Shown here in pieces: positions 29,310 to 36,686 of a DNA stretch of 64,000 nt. The position numbers were made by a program, and so were the translations under genes. The stretch spans positions 372,001-436,000 of the forward strand of contig CAVSKL010000001.1 of the NCBI GenBank assembly GCA_963728475.1, in the 5' to 3' direction. The notes beneath the pieces are model-generated. The model searched no databases, was not told the origin of the DNA, and saw only the letters and a list, made by a program, of their open reading frames with translations. Numbering within the stretch: the stretch's first letter is position 1; every line of letters starts with the position of its first letter. The DNA comes from CAVSKL01 sp963728475 [NCBI: Candidatus Eiseniibacteriota bacterium] (GTDB lineage: Bacteria; Eisenbacteria; RBG-16-71-46; JABDJR01).

Positions 29310-29774
29310 CTACCGCCTTCCGTGCCCGTGGCGGCGCCAGGGGAGGATCTTGGCGTAGTCCACCCGCTGCGCCGGGGTGAGAAGCTCGGCCTCCCGCAGA
29401 AGGCTCTCGCTCATGAGCGAGTCGGCCTCGGCCTGGACGCGATTCATCCGGGCGCGAAGCGCGCGCACCCGGCCCGCGTCCACCACGCTGTCCCCGTAGG
29501 CGGCGGCCAGCCGCGAGCGGACCTGCTCCACCGAGTCACCGTGGGCCATGACCTGGGGGACGTACTCCTCCAACACCGCGCGCACCCGGGCCTGCTGGTC
29601 CAGGTCGAGGGTGAGCCGGCCGGTCAGCTGCGCCAGCCGGCGCTCGATGATCCGGTCGGCGGTGGGCTTCTCGCGCTCGGGAGGCCGGCGACGGGATTCC
29701 GAGACCTCGCGGTAGATGAGCCCGGCGTTGAGGCCCACCGAGAGCGCCAGAACGAACATCCACTTGCGGTTCAT
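29310..29774 (-). CDS. Spy/CpxP/CnrX-like periplasmic sensor
   Basis: 154 residues. The ATG at 29772-29774 overlaps the anti-sigma stop (ATGA). One N-terminal membrane helix (WMFVLALSVGLNAGLIY) then a helical hairpin protein typical of the metal-resistance/Spy superfamily: LTGRLTLDLDQQARVRAVLE, DAGRVRALRARMNRVQAEAD, LLTPAQRVDYAKILPW (the LTPxQ motif), ending in HGHGRR. In CnrYXH-type systems the protein of this family is the periplasmic metal sensor that controls the anti-sigma factor; the gene order and overlaps here match that logic. Confidence 0.78.
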   Translation of the reverse strand: MNRKWMFVLALSVGLNAGLIYREVSESRRRPPEREKPTADRIIERRLAQLTGRLTLDLDQQARVRAVLEEYVPQVMAHGDSVEQVRSRLAAAYGDSVVDAGRVRALRARMNRVQAEADSLMSESLLREAELLTPAQRVDYAKILPWRRHGHGRR

Positions 29775-30289
29775 CGCCCGCTGTCCTCCTCGGCCCCGGA
29801 GATCAGGTAGAGGTCGGTGAGGTTCCCCGCGCTTTCCCCCTGAAGGCTGGGGGAGGCCGAACTCCACGCGGTGGCGCCGTCCGAGGTCGCCGCCCCGCTC
29901 ATCGCGCCGAGCTGGAGCCCGAGGAACAACCCCGCCGCGGCCAGGGCCGAGATCCCGGCCGCGTACGCCGCCCGCCGGCGCGAGGCCGCATGCCCCCGGG
30001 AGTCCGCCCGCCCCCGGGGGTCCGCCCCCCACCGGGGGTCCGTCCGCCACCGGGGGTCCCTCCGCCGGCGGAGCCGGGCATCGATCGCCGGCCACCAGGA
30101 GGACCGCGCGAACGCCGCCGGGTCCCCCTCCCGCAACGCCGTCCCCACCGCGCGAAACCCCTCGAGAGTCCGGGCGCAGTCGGAGCACCCGGCGCAGTGC
30201 GCCCGGACCGAGGACGCCTCGGCCGGGGACATCTCCCCGTCGAGAAACGCCCGGAGCCGCATCACCACGTGTCCATTCGAGTCCGGCAT
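29771..30289 (-). CDS. Zinc-finger anti-sigma factor
   Basis: 172 residues. Its ATG overlaps the sigma stop (TGATG). The zinc-binding anti-sigma motif is in RAHCAGCSDCARTLEGF (H-x-x-x... C-x2-C) within the first 45 residues, which bind the sigma factor. One membrane helix at about 115-137 (AAYAAGISALAAAGLFLGLQ) and a short Ser/Gly-rich outer part. Between the two lies an Arg-rich linker RRDPRWRTDPRWGADPRGRA made by four copies of an 18-bp repeat at 29995-30066. It is likely to release sigma on a signal from the Spy-like partner encoded next. Confidence 0.85.
   Translation of the reverse strand: MPDSNGHVVMRLRAFLDGEMSPAEASSVRAHCAGCSDCARTLEGFRAVGTALREGDPAAFARSSWWPAIDARLRRRRDPRWRTDPRWGADPRGRADSRGHAASRRRAAYAAGISALAAAGLFLGLQLGAMSGAATSDGATAWSSASPSLQGESAGNLTDLYLISGAEEDSGR
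29995..30066. repeat. 18-bp tandem repeat, four copies, inside the anti-sigma gene
   Basis: Units starting CCCGGG/ACCGGGGGTCC at 29995, 30013, 30031 and 30049, each 18 bases, encode a six-residue repeat (DPRWxx-like) in the cytoplasmic linker. The last two units differ by one base; the first is the most diverged. Confidence 0.8.
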
Positions 30290-30846
30290 CACCGCACATC
30301 CTTCTCTCGGGACAGGTCCCGCCGCAGCGCCGTGGTCGCCCGGTGGAGCAGCGATTCCACCGCGGACACCGAGGTGTCCATGGTTCCGGCGATCTCTTCG
30401 TAACTCATCTCCTGGTACTCCCTCAGGACCACCGCCTGGCGCTGGCGGGCCGGCAACCGGGCCAGAGCGCCCCGCACCCGCGCCCGGGTCTCGCTCCGCT
30501 CCACCCCGCGGTCGGTGGGCTCGTCCCCGGCGGGGATCCCGCTCACCCCGGCATCGATCCCCACCCAGGTCAGGATCCTCCGCCGGCGAAGCCGGCTTCG
30601 CGCCAGGTTCCCCGCGATGCGGAAGAGCCAGCTCCGGAACCGCCCCGCGCCGCGATAGCGCCCGGCCTCGCGGTAGACCCGGAGAAAAGTCTCCTGGCCA
30701 AGGTCCTCCGCCTCCTCCCGGGAGCCCAGCATGCGATAGAGGAACGCGGCGACCGCGCTCTCCCACCGTTCCACCAGGACACGGAAGCAGCGCTCGTCCC
30801 CTTCCGCGATTCGCTCCATGAGGAGATCGTCGTCCCTCGGGTCCAT
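30289..30846 (-). CDS. ECF-family RNA polymerase sigma factor
   Basis: 185 residues from the ATG at 30844-30846 (MDPRDDDLLMERIAEGDERC), which has GGGAGG closely upstream; longer in-frame starts add only Pro/Arg-rich text. Region 2 is seen in REEAEDLGQETFLRVYREAG and FRSWLFRIAGNLARSRLRRR, region 4 in LPARQRQAVVLREYQEMSYE and AVESLLHRATTALRRDL (helix-turn-helix). It heads an operon with its anti-sigma factor and a Spy-like sensor, all overlapping, and is divergent from a MacAB-type exporter. Confidence 0.92.
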   Translation of the reverse strand: MDPRDDDLLMERIAEGDERCFRVLVERWESAVAAFLYRMLGSREEAEDLGQETFLRVYREAGRYRGAGRFRSWLFRIAGNLARSRLRRRRILTWVGIDAGVSGIPAGDEPTDRGVERSETRARVRGALARLPARQRQAVVLREYQEMSYEEIAGTMDTSVSAVESLLHRATTALRRDLSREKDVR

Positions 30847-31217
30847 GGACCTCCCCGGTCCTCGCGCGCGGGGGCCGGGCCGTCCAATCCCCCTAACGCG
30901 CGGCGCCGGTCCTGCTTGCGCTCGTTCTTCAAGACAAAGCCGCTCAATCGTTTGCAAGTTTCGGGGGGCGGACCCGCCGGGGCAAGGGATTTCCGGCGGA
31001 GCTCCTCCTCCGCTCTCCCCCCGATTCGGCGCGTCCCGTCCGAGGCCTCAGGCGGGGCGCAGGGCGCGACGGGAGCCCCCCGGAACCCTCCCCGAAAAAA
31101 GACCGCAAGATCCGGCGCGCTCCCGCGTTTTGGCTTTCGACGCGGGAAGGGACGCGGACCGAAGGGCGAGCCCGTTCCCCCGCACGGAATTCGAACGGCC
31201 AATGAGGCGATCGAACC
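30847..31217. other. Divergent spacer between sigma operon and exporter operon
   Basis: 371 bases separate the two divergent starts and should hold both promoters. Minus-strand text AAACTT ... GTCTTG at about 30913-30963 is faintly like an ECF autoregulatory promoter but the spacing (about 20) is too long. No gene was seen. Just before macA, GAGG lies about 11 bases ahead of the ATG. Confidence 0.4.
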
Positions 31218-32546
31218 ATGAAGAGAATCGTAACCGTCGTCGTCGTCCTCGCCATCGCCGCGGTGGCGTTCTGGCTCTTGGGCGGGCGAGCCGGCAAGAA
31301 CGAGACCAGCTACCGGTTCGTCACCGTGGAAAAGGGCGGCATCGAATCCACGATCTCGGCCACGGGGAACCTGCAGGCGGTGGAGACGGTGGAGGTGGGG
31401 ACGCAGGTCTCCGGCATCATCGATCACATCTACACCGACTTCAACCGGACGGTGAAGAAGGGCGAGGTGATCGCGCAGCTCGACACCACCCTCCTCGCCA
31501 CCTCGGTACGGGACGCCGAGACCGGGGTGGCCCGGTCCCAGGCCCAGCTCGATCAGGCCAGGCGCGACTACGTGCGCACCACCGCGCTGCGCGCCGACTC
31601 GCTGGTGAGCGTCAACGACCTCAACACCGCCCAGACCAACCTGGAAGTGGCGCAGGCGACCCTGGCCACCTCCAAGATCGCGCTGGAGCGGGCCAGGCAG
31701 AACCTGTCCTATGCCACGATCTACGCTCCCATCTCCGGCACCGTGATCGAGCGGGACGTGGACGTGGGACAGACGGTGGCAGCGAGCCTGTCCGCCCCCA
31801 AGCTCTTCCTGATCGCCAACGACCTCTCCAAGATGCAGATCCTGGCCTCGGTCGACGAAAGCGACATCGGGCAGATAGAAAACGGCCAGTCCGCCCGCTT
31901 CACCGTGCAGGCTTACCCGAACCAGACCTTCACCGGCACCGTGAACCAGGTGCGGCTCCAGAGCACCACCACCGACAACGTGGTGACCTACTCGGTGGTG
32001 GTGGACGTGGAGAACGCCGACCGGAAGCTGTTGCCGGGGATGACCGCGACGGTGGACTTCGTCACCGCCCATGCCGACAGCGTGTTCATGGTGTCGAACG
32101 CGGCGCTCCGCTTCCGCCCCACCGACGAGATGCGGGCGGAGCTGGCCAAGCGCTTCCAGGGAGAGCGGGGCGGGCGTGACAGCGCCGCCACCCACGGCGG
32201 GGCGCAAGCGGGCGGAGCCGGACGCCAGGGCGGCGGGCTCGCGGGCCGGGGCGCCGGGGGGGCGAACGCGGCCGGAGGCGCGAACGGCGCCCGCGCCGGG
32301 GGCGGCGCCCGGGGCGCCTCCGACCGGGGCGTGCTCTTCTACCTGGACGACCAGGGAAAGCTGGGGGTGATCCCGGTCAAGGTGGGGATCTCCAACGGCC
32401 AGTCCACCCAGGTGACCAGCCCGAGGCTCCAGGAAGGGATGCAGGTCATCGCCGGGGTGACCCAGGGCAAGGTCAGCGCCCAGGCGGCCACCCCGTTCCA
32501 GAGCGGCGGCGGGGCGACCCGGGGGCCGCGCCCGGGGGGGTTCTAG
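31218..32546 (+). CDS. MacA/HlyD-family periplasmic adaptor
   Basis: Membrane-fusion protein linking an ABC exporter to the outer envelope. 442 residues. N-terminal membrane anchor (IVTVVVVLAIAAVAFWLLGG), biotinyl-lipoyl halves GNLQAVETVEVGTQVSGII and YAPISGTVIERDVDVGQTVA, a coiled-coil hairpin between them (DAETGVARSQAQLDQARRDY ... LERARQNL), and a beta-barrel part. Unusual: a Gly/Ala/Arg-rich low-complexity insert of about 60 residues (from about 320; AGRGAGGANAAGGANGA) interrupts the C-terminal membrane-proximal domain. The next gene starts one base after its stop. Confidence 0.9.
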   Translation: MKRIVTVVVVLAIAAVAFWLLGGRAGKNETSYRFVTVEKGGIESTISATGNLQAVETVEVGTQVSGIIDHIYTDFNRTVKKGEVIAQLDTTLLATSVRDAETGVARSQAQLDQARRDYVRTTALRADSLVSVNDLNTAQTNLEVAQATLATSKIALERARQNLSYATIYAPISGTVIERDVDVGQTVAASLSAPKLFLIANDLSKMQILASVDESDIGQIENGQSARFTVQAYPNQTFTGTVNQVRLQSTTTDNVVTYSVVVDVENADRKLLPGMTATVDFVTAHADSVFMVSNAALRFRPTDEMRAELAKRFQGERGGRDSAATHGGAQAGGAGRQGGGLAGRGAGGANAAGGANGARAGGGARGASDRGVLFYLDDQGKLGVIPVKVGISNGQSTQVTSPRLQEGMQVIAGVTQGKVSAQAATPFQSGGGATRGPRPGGF

Positions 32547-32547
32547 C

Positions 32548-33336
32548 ATGAACGCTTCCCCGGCACCCGCGGTGAACGCGCCCGCCGGCGCCACCGTCTT
32601 CACCACCGGCATCACCAAGGTCTATCGCACGGTGGGGTCCGAGGTGCACGCGCTCCGCGGCATCGACCTCACCGTCCTGAAGGGCGAGATGGTGGCGATC
32701 ATGGGGGCCTCGGGCTCCGGCAAGTCCACCTTCATGAACATTCTCGGGTGCCTCGACTACCCCACCACCGGGACGTATTTCCTGGACGGGGAGCGGGTGG
32801 ACCGGCTGGGGCGGAACGCGCTCGCCGACATCCGGAACCGGAAGCTCGGGTTCGTGTTCCAGGGGTTCAACCTCCTCCCCCGCACCTCCGCCCTCGAGAA
32901 CGTGGAGCTGCCGCTCCTCTATCGCCGGGAAGGAAACGGCATCGACCCCAGGCGGGCCGCGGCCGAGGCCCTGGAACGGGTCGGCCTGGGCGACCGGATG
33001 CGCCACGACCCCAACGAACTCTCGGGAGGACAGCAGCAGCGGGTGGCGATCGCGCGGGCCCTCGTCACCCGGCCGTCCCTGCTCTTCGCCGACGAGCCCA
33101 CCGGCAACCTGGACACCCGGACCTCGGTGGAGGTGCTGGCGCTCTTCCAGGAGCTGAACGACCAGGGGATCACCATACTTCTCGTCACCCACGAGCACGA
33201 CATCGCCGGCTACGCCCGGCGGGTGGTGGAACTCAGGGACGGACAGGTGATCCGCGACGAGCCGGTGCGCGAGCGGCGGCGGGCGGCGGCGGACCTCGCC
33301 GCCATGGGCGACCCGGTCGAGGAGGGGGTGGGCTGA
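32548..33336 (+). CDS. MacB/LolD-type ABC transporter ATPase
   Basis: 262 residues. Walker [10 protein letters not shown] (about residues 52-60), Q-loop in [13 protein letters not shown], signature LSGGQQQR, Walker [13 protein letters not shown], and switch His in LLVTHEHD. It belongs to the family that powers MacB, LolCDE and FtsX-like mechanotransmission permeases. The partner permease begins one base after its stop. The first roughly 20 residues are a Pro/Ala-rich extension not found in most homologues. Confidence 0.94.
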   Translation: MNASPAPAVNAPAGATVFTTGITKVYRTVGSEVHALRGIDLTVLKGEMVAIMGASGSGKSTFMNILGCLDYPTTGTYFLDGERVDRLGRNALADIRNRKLGFVFQGFNLLPRTSALENVELPLLYRREGNGIDPRRAAAEALERVGLGDRMRHDPNELSGGQQQRVAIARALVTRPSLLFADEPTGNLDTRTSVEVLALFQELNDQGITILLVTHEHDIAGYARRVVELRDGQVIRDEPVRERRRAAADLAAMGDPVEEGVG

Positions 33337-33337
33337 G

Positions 33338-34555
33338 ATGAAGACCTCGAACCTGATCCGGGTGGCGACCCGGAGCATCGGCAAGAACAAGATGCGGAGC
33401 CTCCTCACCACCCTCGGCATCATCATCGGCGTGAGCGCGGTGATCGTGATGATCGCCATCGGCTCCGGGGCCCAGGCTAAGATCCAGGAACAGATCAACA
33501 ACCTCGGCACCAACATGCTGGTCATCACCCCCGGCTCCAGCAACGCGGGCAGCGTGCGGGGGGGCGCCGGCACCTTCAACCGGCTCACCGTGGACGACGC
33601 CGACAAGCTGGCGCAGGAGAGCACGCTCCTCTCGGCGGTGTCGCCGGTGATCATGACCTTCGGGCACCTGGTGGCGGGCGGCCAGAACTGGCGGGCCCCG
33701 GTCTACGGGGTGAACGTCGACTACCAGGCGATCCGCGACTGGGGCACCGACTCCGGCACCTTCTTCGACCGCAACGACCAGCGGACCATGCGCAAGGTGG
33801 CGGTGATCGGGCACACCGTGGCCGCGCAGATCTTCCCCGACCAGGACCCGGTGGGGCAGCAGATCCGGATCCGCAACGTCCCGGTCACCGTGGTGGGCGT
33901 GCTTGCCGCCAAGGGCCAATCCGCCACCGGGGTGGACCAGGACGACGTGGTCATCCTCCCCTACACCACGGTGCAGACCCGGCTCGCCGGCCACCAGTTC
34001 ATCGCGCAGATCCTCGCCAGCACCTACAGCGCCGGGGACATCGCCCCCGCCCAGGCCGAGATCACCTCCATCATGCGCGAGTCGCACAAGCTGGCCGCGT
34101 ACGAGGAGGACGACTTCACCGTGCGGAGCCAGTCCGAGCTGGCCAAGGCCCAGGAGAGCACCACCCGGGTGATGACGCTGCTCCTGGCCTCGATCGCGGG
34201 GATCTCGCTTTTGGTAGGCGGGATCGGGATCATGAACATGATGCTGGTGTCGGTGACGGAGCGCACGCGTGAGATCGGGATACGCATGGCGCTGGGCGCC
34301 CGAGGCTCCGACGTGCTGACCCAGTTCCTGGTCGAGAGCATCGTCATGAGCGTGCTCGGCGGGCTCATGGGAGTGGGGCTCGGCTTCCTGGCTTCAGCGA
34401 TCGTGGCCAGGGTCACGGGTTGGATCACGGTGGTTTCGCCCACCACCGTTGCCGTGGCCCTGGCTTTTTCCGCCGGCGTGGGGATCTTCTTCGGATTCTA
34501 CCCCGCGCGAAAAGCGGCGCAGCTCAACCCCATCGAGGCGCTGCGCTACGAGTAG
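33338..34555 (+). CDS. MacB-type ABC transporter permease
   Basis: 405 residues. N-terminal amphipathic helix and first membrane helix (MRSLLTTLGIIIGVSAVIVM), a large periplasmic MacB-PCD domain (about residues 50-270), and three C-terminal helices with the family signature GGIGIMNMMLVSVTERTREIGIRMALGARG, ending FGFYPARKAAQLNPIEALRYE. Together with the two upstream genes it forms a tripartite exporter; cargo could be a macrolide-like compound, a lipopeptide or a signal molecule. The position opposite the ECF sigma operon suggests, but does not prove, stress control. Confidence 0.94.
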   Translation: MKTSNLIRVATRSIGKNKMRSLLTTLGIIIGVSAVIVMIAIGSGAQAKIQEQINNLGTNMLVITPGSSNAGSVRGGAGTFNRLTVDDADKLAQESTLLSAVSPVIMTFGHLVAGGQNWRAPVYGVNVDYQAIRDWGTDSGTFFDRNDQRTMRKVAVIGHTVAAQIFPDQDPVGQQIRIRNVPVTVVGVLAAKGQSATGVDQDDVVILPYTTVQTRLAGHQFIAQILASTYSAGDIAPAQAEITSIMRESHKLAAYEEDDFTVRSQSELAKAQESTTRVMTLLLASIAGISLLVGGIGIMNMMLVSVTERTREIGIRMALGARGSDVLTQFLVESIVMSVLGGLMGVGLGFLASAIVARVTGWITVVSPTTVAVALAFSAGVGIFFGFYPARKAAQLNPIEALRYE

Positions 34556-34596
34556 GGCCCGCGCCCCGGAGGACGACTCCGCGCCCGCGGGCCCCC

Positions 34597-34652
34597 GGCG
34601 GGAAACCCCCGGCGGGAAACCCCCGGCGGGAAACCCCCGGCGGGAAACTCCG
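34597..34652. repeat. 14-bp tandem repeat, four copies
   Basis: GGCGGGAAACCCCC starts at 34597, 34611, 34625 and 34639; the fourth copy decays at its end. Each CCCCCGGCGGG boundary can fold back on itself. It lies 40 bases after the permease stop and ahead of a strong hairpin. Confidence 0.85.
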
Positions 34653-34660
34653 GAAATGAA

Positions 34661-34703
34661 GAGGACCGGCCCCGGGCAACGCCGTGAGCGGCGGCCGGTC
34701 CTC
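34661..34703 (-). terminator. Strong hairpin after the small minus-strand gene (and after macB)
   Basis: A perfect 11-bp stem, GAGGACCGGCC at 34661-34671 with GGCCGGTCCTC at 34693-34703, around a 21-base loop. On the minus strand it is followed by a weak T-rich stretch (TTCATTT). It lies 22 bases beyond the corrected stop of the small gene at 34726 and so probably ends its transcript; it may also stop readthrough from the exporter operon. Confidence 0.6.
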
Positions 34704-34725
34704 GTGGGGCGTCCGGGCCGGGCGG

Positions 34726-34981
34726 CTAACCGAAGAGCCCGAACACCCGGGTCGGCGAACGACGATCCGGTGAGGAGGGTGCTGGCGCCCATGGCCAGGA
34801 CCGCGATCAGGGTCAGGGTCATGGGATTCGACCCGGTCAGGGCCAGGACCGCGACCAGGGTCAGGGTCATGGGATTCGACCCGGCTCCGGCCCCGCCCAG
34901 GGATTCCGCAACGGTGCCGGTTTCGCTCCCCTTGATGTCGATCTCCCGCGGATAGGTGGCGGTTCCGATCGGACGTTCCAT
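34726..34981 (-). CDS. Small hydrophobic protein with duplicated segment, probable one-base frameshift
   Basis: ATG 34979-34981 is preceded by a strong GGAGGAG site. The frame codes for MERPIGTATYPREIDIKGSE, a Gly-rich hinge, and two copies of a 16-residue hydrophobic unit (SNPMTLTL-V/I-AVLA) produced by a 48-bp in-frame duplication (34793-34888). As written, the frame then runs on through the hairpin into antisense of macB. Deleting one G in the GGG at about 34749-34751 (read on the minus strand) gives the ending FADPVFGLFG and a stop at 34726, total 84 residues, just before the hairpin. No family was recognised; probably a membrane or surface peptide. Confidence 0.5.
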
Positions 34982-35362
34982 GATCTCCTCCCTCCTTCGC
35001 TTCCCGGTCCGAAGGCGCGGCGGAGGGCGCGCCGGGAAGCGCGCGAGGAGGAGGCTTGCCCGCGTCGAACCAGGACTCCGGGGACCGGGGGCGAGGCAAC
35101 GGCCTTCGGCAACGCAAGCGAAGAGCAGGCTCACGCTCCCACCCACCTCCACCGGTTACGATACAAACCCGCCCCCCCCGGGGCATCCGGGGCGGGTCCG
35201 GCATTTCGAGTTCGCGAACCGGCCCCATCCGCATCCAATCCCATGGCCTACCGTTCTCTACTCCCGGGTCCGATTCCCTCCGCGACCCTCGCGATCCGGT
35301 ACACTCGGCGGCGGCGGGCCTCTCCGCCCGGCCGCCCGCGCGATTCGCACCCAGGAGCCCCC
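34982..35362. other. Spacer between small gene and moeA
   Basis: 381 bases between divergent starts. It contains GC-rich text with an AT-richer spot (TTTGTATCGT on the minus strand near 35160-35170) that might be a -10 region for the small gene, but no matching -35 was found. No credible gene was seen. Confidence 0.35.
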
Positions 35363-36622
35363 ATGCCCGCATTGCTCGACTGGAAAGCCGCCCGCGACCG
35401 GGTCGTGGATGCGGTCACCCCGCTGGCCGCGGGGCTCGTCCGCACGGTGGAGGCCCGGGGCCTCGCCCTGGCCGCGGACGTGATCGCTCCCGAATCGCTC
35501 CCCGCCTTCGCCAATTCCGGCATGGACGGTTTCGCGGTGCGCGCCGCCGACACCGCCGGCGCCTCGGCCGCCGCTCCGGTGGAGCTGAAGGTGTTGGCCA
35601 CCCTGGCCGCCGGAGCGGGAGAGGGTCCGGCGGTCGCCCCCGGCACCGCGGTTCGCATCATGACGGGAGCGCCGATCCCGGAAGGCGCCGACGCGGTGGT
35701 CCCGGTGGAATGGACCGAGTTCTGGGACGCGGACCGTGCCCGGTCCCGCCCGCCCCGCGGCCCCGCCGAGGCCTCGGCGGTGCATCTGCGACGCCCGATC
35801 ACGGCGGGCGGGAACGTGCGACCGGCCGGAGAGAGCGTCCGGGAAGGCGCGACCTGCCTGGAACGGGGACAGGTGGTGGGGAGCGCCGCCGTCTCGCTCC
35901 TGCTCGCGCTGGGCCTGACCGAGGTGGGCGTCCACCCCCGGCCGCGGGTGGCGCTCCTGGCCACCGGCGACGAGCTGGTGGATCCCGAGGTGAGCCCGGG
36001 CCCGGGGCAGATCCGCGACTCGAGCCGGGGCGGGCTCCTGGCCCGGATCGCCGAGGCCGGGTTCACCCCGGTGGACGCGGGGCGGGCCGCCGACGACGAG
36101 GCGGAACTGGAGGCGCGGATCCGCGAGGGGGCCGCCCGCGCCGACTTTCTGCTGACCACCGGGGGGGTGAGCGTGGGGGACTTCGACCTCACCCGCCGGG
36201 TGCTGGACCGGCTGGGCCGGGTCGAGGCCTACCGGGTGGCGGTCAAGCCGGGCAAGCCCCAGCTCTTCGGAACGGTGGAGGGGATCCCGGTCTTCGGACT
36301 TCCGGGGAACCCGGTCTCCTCGTTCGTGGTGTTCGACGTGTTCGTCCAGCCGGCGCTGCGGAAGCTGGCCGGCCGCCGGGACCTGGAGCCCCCGCTCTTC
36401 CCGGCGATCCTGGGCGCCCCCCTCACGCGCCGGCCGGGCCGGACCGAGTTCCTGCGGGTGCGGCTCTCGGCGGGAGACACGGGCTGGATTGCGACTCCCA
36501 CCGGGCCTCAGGGTTCGGGTATCCTCACGTCTTTGACCCGGGCCGACGGGTACGCGCTCATACCCGCCGAGGCGGAGCGCCTCCCGGCGGGAGCCGCCGT
36601 CCTCTGCCGTTTTCCGGCCTGA
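35363..36622 (+). CDS. moeA: Molybdopterin molybdenumtransferase
   Basis: Inserts molybdate into adenylylated molybdopterin. ATG 35363 with AGGAG upstream. 419 residues. Motifs in order: ANSGMDGFAVRAADT (residues about 50-65), MTGAPIPEGADAVVPVE, LLATGDELVDPE, LLTTGGVSVGDFDLTRR (MoCF domain loop) and VFGLPGNPVSSFVVFDVFV. It acts after MogA (25559). It stands alone between a small gene on the other strand and a secreted protease. Confidence 0.95.
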   Translation: MPALLDWKAARDRVVDAVTPLAAGLVRTVEARGLALAADVIAPESLPAFANSGMDGFAVRAADTAGASAAAPVELKVLATLAAGAGEGPAVAPGTAVRIMTGAPIPEGADAVVPVEWTEFWDADRARSRPPRGPAEASAVHLRRPITAGGNVRPAGESVREGATCLERGQVVGSAAVSLLLALGLTEVGVHPRPRVALLATGDELVDPEVSPGPGQIRDSSRGGLLARIAEAGFTPVDAGRAADDEAELEARIREGAARADFLLTTGGVSVGDFDLTRRVLDRLGRVEAYRVAVKPGKPQLFGTVEGIPVFGLPGNPVSSFVVFDVFVQPALRKLAGRRDLEPPLFPAILGAPLTRRPGRTEFLRVRLSAGDTGWIATPTGPQGSGILTSLTRADGYALIPAEAERLPAGAAVLCRFPA

Positions 36623-36686
36623 GCACGGCGGACCGCCGCCGGGTTCCGGCGCGCGGGTCGCCGGTCAGGGCTTCGAGAGGAACATC

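Noticed and set aside
30910-30965. ECF-type autoregulatory promoter upstream of the sigma gene
   Set aside because: AAACTT and GTCTTG are about 20 bases apart, longer than the 15-17 expected, and the match to known motifs is poor.
34597-34652. CRISPR-like array
   Set aside because: Units are 14 bases with no unique spacers; a simple tandem repeat. No cas genes in the window.
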